From assembly GCA_030691295.1 (NCBI GenBank), contig JAUYEQ010000300.1, positions 1 through 8,183 on the forward strand: a stretch of DNA of 8,183 nucleotides, read 5' to 3'. The notes beneath the pieces are model-generated. The model saw only the letters and a program-made list of their open reading frames with translations, did not search any database and was not told the DNA's origin. Each line of letters begins with the position of its first letter. Position 1 is the stretch's first letter. Shown piece after piece: positions 1 through 6,793 of the stretch. The stretch is from Bacteroidota bacterium (GTDB lineage: Bacteria; Bacteroidota; Bacteroidia; Bacteroidales; Prolixibacteraceae). The position numbers were made by a program, and so were the translations under genes.

Positions 1-3
1 AGT

Positions 4-3000
4 ATGAAAAAAAATCTGTTATTAAACAGAGTGCGAGGCTATTTTGCCTTTAACTCAAAAGTTTTAAGGGTTATGAGACTTACATCCTATCTCGTGTTAT
101 TAACTATTTTCCAGGCTTTTGCCGGAAACTCCTACTCGCAAACCACGCGGCTGAGCTTTAAAATGAACGATGCCAAGGTTAAGGAAGTGTTAAGCGTTAT
201 TGAGGAAAAGAGTGAATTTTATTTCCTTTTTAACAGTAAACTGGTTGATGTTGACAGGAAAGTTGATATCAATGTTTCCAATCAGCAAGTCGATAAAATC
301 CTAAACAATTTATTCGCAGGGTACAATGTTGGTTATACAGTAATGGATCGCCAAATCATCATTCAACCAACGGAAGCTATGATGGAAACCCAATTGGTGC
401 AACAACAATTTAGGGTTACCGGAAAAGTTACCGACTCGTCGAACAACGAAGGTATTCCGGGAGTAAACGTAGTCGTGAAGGGAACAACGACTGGAACCGT
501 TTCGGACGTTGATGGAAATTACTCTATCGAAGTCCAGGAGCGAAATACCACTTTGGTTTTTTCATTCATTGGATACAAATCACAGGAAATTGTAGTCAAT
601 GAAAATACAGTAATAAATGTTGGTCTGGTATCTGCAATGACTGACATTGACGAAGTGGTTGTGGTGGGTTATGGTGTTCAGAAACGTGCAAATGTTGTTG
701 GCGCAGTAGCATCCGTTAGCGGTGAAAAACTTCTTGCAATTCCTGCGATGAACGTTTCCAATGCCATTTCAGGTCTTATACCGGGGATGACAGTTATGCA
801 GCAAACGGGTGAGCCGGGTCAGATGAGTCCAAGAATAATGGTTCGAGGACGGACAACCGTAAATTCAGATAATAGCCGTATGTCCAACAGGTCTGAAACA
901 GCTCCACTTGTTGTGATTGATGGGGTACCTGGCCGTTCGATGGATGAAATTGACCCAAATGACATAGAAAGTCTATCTGTTTTGAAGGATGCGTCGGCAG
1001 CAATATATGGAGCTCAGGCAGCAAATGGGGTAATTCTTATCCAGACGAAATCTGGAGCAGAAGGCAAACCTCGGTTGAATTATCAGTTTTATGAGGGTGT
1101 TATGACCCCTACCATTCTTCCCGAAGTTACGAATGCATATGAATACGCAACAATGCTTTCAGAATATCAGGTAGCTCAAGGTAAAGCCCGTAGATATACA
1201 GATGAAGATATTGAGCTTTTCAGAAGCGGGAAAGACCCGTGGGAGCACCCCAATACAGACTGGTATGGCGACTTAATTAAGAAATGGACTACCACAACCA
1301 GGCACAACGTAACACTTGACGGTGGGGCAAAAGGGATGAAGTATTATGTTTCTTTCGGGTATAAAACTGACGATGCATTCTATAAAGCATCATCAACTAA
1401 ATACAAACAGTATAATGTAAGGACTAAACTGGAGATGCCAATTAATGATTGGTTGAAAACAGGAGTTGAACTTGCCGGTTTTATTAATAATCGTATTTAT
1501 CCATACAAGAGCGCTGATGCAATTGTCGGTCAGTCCACCCGTTTGGTTCCTACCAACTGGTCTTTCTGGCCAACCGGAGAACCAGGTCCGGACATTGAGT
1601 ATGGTGATAACCCGGTTGAAACTTCCACTTTTAGCGCAGGGAAAAATGACCAGAAAACATACAGGTTATTAAGCACATTTAATGCAACAATTACTGTTCC
1701 GTTTATCAAAGGGCTTTCTTTTACCGGGAGTTACAATTATGATCTCACGAATTATTATAACAAGGCATTCTATCAGCCTTGGGTATTGTATTATCCAAAC
1801 TGGGATAAGGCAGTGCGGGGTTCTGACGGATATATTACAAGTATGCCTTTAACTCCTACATTGAGGGGACTTTCTTCTCCGGAAAACAATGAAAGGTATA
1901 ATCGCACCATCAACCAAACCGCAATGATTAATGCCAATTATTTTAAATCAATTGGAGACCATAATATTTCATTGTTTGGTGGTTTTGAGCAGTACCAGAG
2001 CGACTGGAATGAATTTTATGCCTATCGCAAATACTACATTTCTTCCATTATTCAAACCATGGATGCAGGAAATGCTAAAGACCAGAACATTACCGGATCT
2101 GCCACGATTTATGCCCGTAAATCGTGGATTGGACGAGCCACATACGACTTCAAAGGGAAATATCTGGCTGAAGTAGTTTTCCGTGCGGATGGTTCCCTTA
2201 AATTTCCTGAATCGAAACGTTGGGGGTATTTTCCCGGAATATTGGCAGGATGGCGTGCTTCAGAAGAAAACTTCTGGAAAGAAAATTTGGCGTTTATCAA
2301 CTACTTCAAACTTAGGGCATCCTTTGGAATGATGGGTATGGATCCGGGTAATTCGTTCCAGTTTATGGATAAATATGGTATTGGCACAGGTATGGTATTT
2401 GGCACCAGCGGGGCAATACAGACTGTGGTTGGGCCTCCTACTATTGCCAATCCGTATATTACCTGGGAAACACAGACTACTTATAATCTTGGGTTCGATT
2501 CAAAAATTTTAAATGATCTTTTCCATTTGAATACTGAATTCTTCTATAACAAAAGGGAAGATATTCTGGTAACCAAAGATGCTTCGGTTCCGAACTTTAC
2601 AGGCCTGTCGTTACCGCAAGAGAACCTTGGGATTGTTGATAATCGCGGATTTGAACTTGACGGAGGTTTCCATAAAGCCATCAATAAAAATTTACGCATT
2701 GATGTGACAGCTAATTTTAGCTATAACCATAATGAAATTGTTAAAATGGACGAACCAAAAACGGCTCAACCATGGCAACAACTAACAGGACATTCATATG
2801 GTGCCTGGCTAATGTATGATGCAATTGGCATTTACAAAGATCAGGCGCAGATTGACGCAACGCCACACCTTTCAGATGCAAAACCAGGTGATGTGATTTT
2901 CAAGGATGTATCGGGTGACGGAGAAATTACCGGCGATGACCGGATTTTATTCGATAAGGTTGATGCGCCCGAAACATTTTATGGAGGTAATATTACAGTC

Positions 3001-3441
3001 GGATACAAATCGTTTACATTATCAGTGCAGATTCAGGGACAGGGCGAATTTCTGAAACACAGCCAGTACGACAATCGCCGTGGTGAAGCTGGTAACTACT
3101 ACAAATGGCAATTTGAAAACAGATGGACACCAACAAACACAGTAACCAACATTGCAAGGGCATATAACCGCGACGACTTATACTGGTCGCCAGATGTTCG
3201 TATGAGCGATTACTGGCTTGAAAATACTGCCTACTGCCGCTTGAAAAATGTGGTTCTGAATTATGCAATTCCAACTAAGTACTATACAAAAATTGGTATT
3301 GCAAGAGCTAGTGTATATTTTACAGGCAACAATCTTGCATTGCTTTATAGCGCGACAAAGAAGTGGGATCCGGAAACTAACAATCCTGGCGTGTATCCTA
3401 CCATGAAAACATTTGCCATTGGCGCTAACATTACTTTCTAA
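4..3441 (+). CDS. SusC-like TonB-dependent outer-membrane glycan transporter with STN domain
   Basis: TonB-dependent outer-membrane channel that would import oligosaccharides with its SusD partner. What is seen, in order: a basic N-terminus and hydrophobic signal segment (about residues 25-40, ending near AFAGNSYSQ), an STN (secretin/TonB short N-terminal) domain at about 48-121, a carboxypeptidase-regulatory-like beta domain at about 136-208 (VTGKVTD, then GTVSDVDGNYSI), a TonB box-like DEVVVVGYG at 216-224, a plug domain to about 350 (PLVVIDGVPG at 301-310, NGVILIQTKSG at 341-351), and a long beta-barrel ending in the aromatic residue F1145. The length is normal for SusC. The first ATG lies 3 bases from the window edge, so its leader is not visible; a second Met at residue 24 is possible, but STN-type SusC proteins commonly carry such a long basic lead. 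The STN domain is the part that, in known family members, signals to a FecR-type anti-sigma factor. It is the first gene of a pair with susD. Family assignment is firm; the substrate is not determined by this sequence. Confidence 0.96.
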   Translation: MKKNLLLNRVRGYFAFNSKVLRVMRLTSYLVLLTIFQAFAGNSYSQTTRLSFKMNDAKVKEVLSVIEEKSEFYFLFNSKLVDVDRKVDINVSNQQVDKILNNLFAGYNVGYTVMDRQIIIQPTEAMMETQLVQQQFRVTGKVTDSSNNEGIPGVNVVVKGTTTGTVSDVDGNYSIEVQERNTTLVFSFIGYKSQEIVVNENTVINVGLVSAMTDIDEVVVVGYGVQKRANVVGAVASVSGEKLLAIPAMNVSNAISGLIPGMTVMQQTGEPGQMSPRIMVRGRTTVNSDNSRMSNRSETAPLVVIDGVPGRSMDEIDPNDIESLSVLKDASAAIYGAQAANGVILIQTKSGAEGKPRLNYQFYEGVMTPTILPEVTNAYEYATMLSEYQVAQGKARRYTDEDIELFRSGKDPWEHPNTDWYGDLIKKWTTTTRHNVTLDGGAKGMKYYVSFGYKTDDAFYKASSTKYKQYNVRTKLEMPINDWLKTGVELAGFINNRIYPYKSADAIVGQSTRLVPTNWSFWPTGEPGPDIEYGDNPVETSTFSAGKNDQKTYRLLSTFNATITVPFIKGLSFTGSYNYDLTNYYNKAFYQPWVLYYPNWDKAVRGSDGYITSMPLTPTLRGLSSPENNERYNRTINQTAMINANYFKSIGDHNISLFGGFEQYQSDWNEFYAYRKYYISSIIQTMDAGNAKDQNITGSATIYARKSWIGRATYDFKGKYLAEVVFRADGSLKFPESKRWGYFPGILAGWRASEENFWKENLAFINYFKLRASFGMMGMDPGNSFQFMDKYGIGTGMVFGTSGAIQTVVGPPTIANPYITWETQTTYNLGFDSKILNDLFHLNTEFFYNKREDILVTKDASVPNFTGLSLPQENLGIVDNRGFELDGGFHKAINKNLRIDVTANFSYNHNEIVKMDEPKTAQPWQQLTGHSYGAWLMYDAIGIYKDQAQIDATPHLSDAKPGDVIFKDVSGDGEITGDDRILFDKVDAPETFYGGNITVGYKSFTLSVQIQGQGEFLKHSQYDNRRGEAGNYYKWQFENRWTPTNTVTNIARAYNRDDLYWSPDVRMSDYWLENTAYCRLKNVVLNYAIPTKYYTKIGIARASVYFTGNNLALLYSATKKWDPETNNPGVYPTMKTFAIGANITF

Positions 3442-3472
3442 TAAATATTTATAACACATAAAAAGTTAGAAT
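3442..3472 (+). promoter_or_regulatory. susC-susD intergenic leader, A/T-rich with no Shine-Dalgarno site
   Basis: The 31-bp spacer between the susC stop and the susD ATG is almost wholly A/T and has no GGAG-like ribosome site. The bases just before the ATG are A-rich (AAAAAGTTAGAAT), as is common for Bacteroidota translation starts. The short gap and lack of any terminator support a single susCD transcript. A 12-bp perfect palindrome (ATAAATATTTAT, 3441-3452) begins at the last base of the stop codon, but as an A/T-only stem it would be weak. Confidence 0.5.
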
Positions 3473-5368
3473 ATGAAAAAATTAAATTTCAATATATCAG
3501 CGCTCATAATCTTTATGATGATTGCAGTTTCCTGTCAGGAAGATATCCTTGATAAGAAGGCGGTTGACACATTCAATGAACAACTTGCTTTTTCAGATAT
3601 CAATGTTGTAAATGCTTACCTTGGAAAATGTTACGACAGGATGGGTGGAAATACTGATGATGGTATTTTGGGTGCCCGTGAAGACCTTTTAGATTCAGGT
3701 ACAGACCTACTCCTTTGTATTCACCGTCCGGCAAATTATGTAATGCTCAAAGGAACAATGAGTCCTGATCAGCTAGGATTTTTCACCGACGATGGCAAAG
3801 GTGGCTATTTGCGCTGGAATAACCTTTACCGAAATATACAGGATATTAACCGGATTCTTGCAAATGTGGATGCTGTACCAACTACTAGTTCACCGCAGGA
3901 CGACCTGAAAAAGCAGATAATAGGAGAGGCCTATTTTATCAGAGCATACGAATATGGTACACTTTTAATGGTGTATGGAGGTGCTGTACTTAAGGATGAA
4001 CCTTATAAACTGGAGGATGATTTTACTTCGGCTAAAAGATCATCGCTCAAAGAAACACTTGATTTTATACTTAAAGATATTCAAAGTGCTATCGATATTC
4101 TACCTGCATCTATGGAACAGGGGCGCGCAAATCGTGCTGCTGCTGCTGCTTTAAAATCAAGAGTTCTTCTTTTCTGCGCGAGTAAATTGACCAATGGTGG
4201 CTGGACAGAACAGGCATCCAATGCTTTGATTTCATTCCCTGCCGGAAGTCAGCAAGCCTTGTTGCAACAAGCCCGCGATGCCGCAAAGGATGTTATGGAT
4301 GGCAAATACGGAACTTTCTCTTTAGTCGGAACAGTTAATGATCCACCTGCGGTATTGACAGAGGCAGATGTAAAGAATTACTCAGATACATATTTCAGTA
4401 TTTTCAACCAAAAAGCGGGATGGAACAGCGAAACTATTTGGGGAATACAATTTCCTCTAAGTGGAGGTAATGTCAATAATGCAAATATTTGGTACGGGCC
4501 AAACGGATATCATAACTGGGGGAATAATAACCCGACAGAACCGGCAGTAAGGAGATTTGAAATGGCTGATGGTTCCAAATTTCAATGGGACAAATATAAG
4601 CCCGGTGACATGGATCTACGAACCGCAACGGCCACAGAAATGGCCTCAGACCCACTTCGCAATCCGTATAATGGACGTGAACCTCGTTTCTATGCATGTG
4701 TATTATATGATGGAGCTCCCTGGCAGCAAAGACCTTCAGATGCTGCTGGGCTGGAACCGGACAATAAAATACAGACCGGATATTATTTTAAAAATGTTGG
4801 TGATGAAACTCCTTATAAAAGTGGAATTGATACCCGGCAGGGTTTGATCGAAGCCTGGAATGGCACTAAAAATGGCTATTACATCAAAAAATTATTGGAT
4901 CCAACGAGTGCCGGCCAGTATTTTCGGAATACCAATACATGGGTAGAGTTCCGTTATGCTGAAATTCTGATGAATTATGCTGAAGCCTGCATTGAATTGG
5001 GAGGCTCCGACTTACAAAAGGGTATTGATGCGATGAATATGGTAAGAAACCGTGCAGGGTTACCCGACAGGGTAACAGCAGATCAGGCCGTAGCACGTGA
5101 ATATGTCCGTCATGAAAGGAACATCGAATTCTTTGGCGAAGGTCATCGCTTCTACGATATTCGTCGTTGGATGATTGCGGAACAGGTAATCGAAAATGTT
5201 TATGGAATGAGAATAGAACATTACGACAATGGATACACAATATGGAAGCACAACAAAACCGATAAGGCCGATGATAGATCATTTTCTGATAAAAAATTCT
5301 ACTGGGTTCCTTTATCGCGCGATGAAATGAACAAAGCGCCTCAATTACAGCAAAATCCTGGATACTAA
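3473..5368 (+). CDS. SusD/RagB-family surface glycan-binding lipoprotein
   Basis: Surface lipoprotein that caps the SusC channel and delivers bound oligosaccharide to it. What is seen: a lipoprotein signal peptide with hydrophobic core at 8-19 and lipobox AVSC, giving Cys21 as the lipidated residue. The following QED is acidic, which fits the lipoprotein export signal that sends Bacteroidota lipoproteins to the cell surface. The N-terminal SusD-like helical region covers about 25-235, with YLRWNNLYRNIQDINRIL at 112-129, GEAYFIRAYEY at 151-161 and RAAAAALKSRVLLF at 221-234. The C-terminal SusD/RagB domain includes FRYAEILMNYAEACIELG at 493-510, MVRNRAGLP at 523-531, VRHERNIEFFGEGHRFYDIRRW at 545-566 (an almost invariant family segment) and the usual ending LQQNPGY. 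At 631 aa it is on the long side for the family; the additional length seems to lie in the middle (about 290-480), the part that varies with ligand. It is cotranscribed with susC, and a terminator follows. Binding specificity cannot be read from the sequence. Confidence 0.95.
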   Translation: MKKLNFNISALIIFMMIAVSCQEDILDKKAVDTFNEQLAFSDINVVNAYLGKCYDRMGGNTDDGILGAREDLLDSGTDLLLCIHRPANYVMLKGTMSPDQLGFFTDDGKGGYLRWNNLYRNIQDINRILANVDAVPTTSSPQDDLKKQIIGEAYFIRAYEYGTLLMVYGGAVLKDEPYKLEDDFTSAKRSSLKETLDFILKDIQSAIDILPASMEQGRANRAAAAALKSRVLLFCASKLTNGGWTEQASNALISFPAGSQQALLQQARDAAKDVMDGKYGTFSLVGTVNDPPAVLTEADVKNYSDTYFSIFNQKAGWNSETIWGIQFPLSGGNVNNANIWYGPNGYHNWGNNNPTEPAVRRFEMADGSKFQWDKYKPGDMDLRTATATEMASDPLRNPYNGREPRFYACVLYDGAPWQQRPSDAAGLEPDNKIQTGYYFKNVGDETPYKSGIDTRQGLIEAWNGTKNGYYIKKLLDPTSAGQYFRNTNTWVEFRYAEILMNYAEACIELGGSDLQKGIDAMNMVRNRAGLPDRVTADQAVAREYVRHERNIEFFGEGHRFYDIRRWMIAEQVIENVYGMRIEHYDNGYTIWKHNKTDKADDRSFSDKKFYWVPLSRDEMNKAPQLQQNPGY

Positions 5369-5475
5369 TCAATCCATTCCATAATTATTTGTTTAAACGG
5401 CTGCTCTTTCGGGAGTGGCCGTTTTGCATTGTATATTTATAGGAGTTAAAAGGTGTACTGTGTGAAGAAATATTT
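5369..5475. other. Convergent intergenic region between susD and the minus-strand exported-protein gene
   Basis: This 107-bp gap separates two genes that point at each other. Apart from the hairpin at 5395-5425 it is A/T-rich, and I see no further gene, promoter or RNA in it. A 12-bp perfect palindrome (AGAAATATTTCT, 5466-5477) overlaps the TAG stop of the minus-strand gene, but it is too weak to be called a terminator. Confidence 0.6.
5395..5425 (+). terminator. Rho-independent-type terminator behind susD, possibly bidirectional
   Basis: A hairpin is seen directly: AAACGGC (5395-5401) pairs perfectly with GCCGTTT (5418-5424). The stem continues inward through two G-T wobbles, three Watson-Crick pairs (CTC 5404-5406 with GAG 5413-5415) and a T-G pair, giving 13 pairs around a TTCG loop (5408-5411). 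The 3' arm runs into TTTT (5422-5425). It begins 27 bp after the susD stop, so it fits as the end of the susCD transcript. Read on the minus strand the same stem ends in TTT followed by A-rich sequence, so it may also stop the opposing transcript, though less well supported. Confidence 0.8.
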
Positions 5476-6726
5476 CTAAAAACCCCTGGTATTTTGCCAT
5501 TCAGCCCAATTGATGGAAGAGAAATAGCTACGGAGCATTCCATCGAACAAACGCACAGCCTGAAGCCTTGTTTGGGTGGTATTGATCTTCTGAATTTCGT
5601 CGGGTATCTGCAAAATTCGCTGGTCGAGAAAAGCATTTAAATCGCTGATCGTCTGAGCATAATTGGCAACCGATTTTACTTCAGCAACCTTCCGTATGTT
5701 TTCGGGCATTAGTATAATTTCAGAAACTAAATCAGGTATATACCGCGAAAATTCTTTAAAGGTATCTTCATGAAGTGAATTTTGCCAGTTTACATAGCCG
5801 GTAATAATCCGAATCAGTTGGTCGTTGTTTTGCGGAGTTGACTGGGCCGGAAGTGTTGCCAGTTGTTGTTTTGAATTATTTACCAAAGTTTCGAGCGAGT
5901 CCCATTCAGGCTTTATATCCGAAAATGCAGTGATGTCCTTAAATGGCTCATCGCTCGGAAGCCCCTTAAAAACGATTGCTGTCTTATAGGAAGGATTGCC
6001 GCTCTTTACCTCGTCTATGGTCGATTTCAGCACTTTCACCGAATTCTGAAGGTCGCGGACAGACTGCTGCACTGCAGGAAAATTGAGCCGGAAGAAATTT
6101 AATTCGATACTGTCACAAGCCGATTGTACCTCCTGAAGTTTTTCATGAACCAGTTCATTTTTAATGCCTGTAGCCTTGATATTTTGAGATGAGAACCAAA
6201 CATCTGTTTCGCCCTCAACTTTGAAATAGAGCGTACCTTCTGCAGTATTTTCCTCGCCAATTATTTGTCCGCCCTGACTAAACTGCCAGCTGGCTTTGCC
6301 GGTAATTTTGAGATAGGATTGTGAGAATTGCAGGCTTGATACTGTAATTTCGGCTGATTGCATGTTTTTTGAATCAATTTGAAGGAATTGGTCGGCTGCA
6401 AAACGGAAATCTTCATTAAGTAGTTTCCAAACCGCATTTTGGCCATTAATCTGATAAGTTATTCCATCTTTTCCTCTCGAAAGAATCTGAGCAGTACCGG
6501 CAATGTCGGCATACGTATCCGGAAATTTGCAGAAGTCTCTGCGTCCGCCCTCCAAATCAACATTAATCAAAACCTTTTGACCGGGCTTTACAGTTAAAAC
6601 ATCACCACTTTTTGATGGTTTCCCATCAACCGTAATCTGAAGAAATGGTTTTCTCATAGGTTGAACTCCGTAGCCAAATCCGACCATTAAAACCATTATT
6701 ACCTGAAGCAAGAAGAATCGTCTCAT
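5476..6726 (-). CDS. Exported protein of unknown function (beta-rich N-terminal half, helical C-terminal half)
   Basis: I do not recognise this 416-aa protein. What is seen: an N-terminal signal peptide (MRRFF, hydrophobic core about 5-19, likely cleavage near residues 20-22) with no lipobox cysteine, so a periplasmic or secreted product is expected. Residues about 25-180 alternate hydrophobic and polar residues like beta-strands (FLQITVDGK, VLINVDLEGG, AEITVSSLQF, YLKITGKASWQF, GTLYFKVEG), which would suit one or two Ig-like sandwiches; this is inference. From about 187 to 413 the sequence looks mainly helical, with possible short coiled coils at about 190-240 and 340-395. It has only two cysteines (66 and 204), no T9SS sorting domain, no internal membrane segment and no catalytic motif I know. 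The ATG is preceded by GGAG with only a 2-nt spacer (6729-6732), and the signal peptide begins right there, which supports this start. It follows the GH13 gene by 67 bp on the same strand and may share its transcript. Confidence 0.85.
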   Translation of the reverse strand: MRRFFLLQVIMVLMVGFGYGVQPMRKPFLQITVDGKPSKSGDVLTVKPGQKVLINVDLEGGRRDFCKFPDTYADIAGTAQILSRGKDGITYQINGQNAVWKLLNEDFRFAADQFLQIDSKNMQSAEITVSSLQFSQSYLKITGKASWQFSQGGQIIGEENTAEGTLYFKVEGETDVWFSSQNIKATGIKNELVHEKLQEVQSACDSIELNFFRLNFPAVQQSVRDLQNSVKVLKSTIDEVKSGNPSYKTAIVFKGLPSDEPFKDITAFSDIKPEWDSLETLVNNSKQQLATLPAQSTPQNNDQLIRIITGYVNWQNSLHEDTFKEFSRYIPDLVSEIILMPENIRKVAEVKSVANYAQTISDLNAFLDQRILQIPDEIQKINTTQTRLQAVRLFDGMLRSYFSSINWAEWQNTRGF

Positions 6727-6793
6727 ATCTCCGGGTTTTACTGTTTATGAACCTGGTTAAAATTAATCAAAAATCGATACGAATTATATGTTT
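6727..6793 (-). promoter_or_regulatory. Spacer between GH13 and exported-protein genes, with GGAG ribosome site
   Basis: The 67-bp spacer on the minus strand is A/T-rich and ends in CCCGGAGAT directly before the ATG at 6726; GGAG (6732-6729) is a Shine-Dalgarno-like site with an unusually short 2-nt spacer. There is no strong terminator hairpin here, so readthrough from the GH13 gene is plausible. I do not see a convincing Bacteroidota TAnnTTTG promoter element; the nearest is GATTTTTG, which lacks the TA. Confidence 0.4.

Noticed and set aside
73..75. Alternative susC start at Met24, just ahead of the hydrophobic signal segment
   Set aside because: STN-type SusC proteins commonly have a long basic lead before the signal core, and the frame is open from the ATG at 4 with a typical MKKN start, so the upstream start is preferred. 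It cannot be fully excluded because the upstream ribosome site is off the window.
3014..3459. Two overlapping minus-strand open frames antisense to the susC 3' end
   Set aside because: They overlap each other and the conserved barrel end of SusC, and show no signal peptide, motif or ribosome site.
4884..5372. Open frame of 162 codons on the minus strand, antisense to the end of susD
   Set aside because: It lies wholly over the conserved SusD C-terminal domain, and its translation is rich in Cys, His, Arg and Ser with no recognisable domain, as expected of a shadow of a coding strand.
5476..6726. Identification of the exported protein as a SusE/SusF-type glycan-binding protein
   Set aside because: It has no lipobox cysteine, its C-terminal half looks helical instead of tandem beta-sandwich, and it is not behind susD on the same strand.
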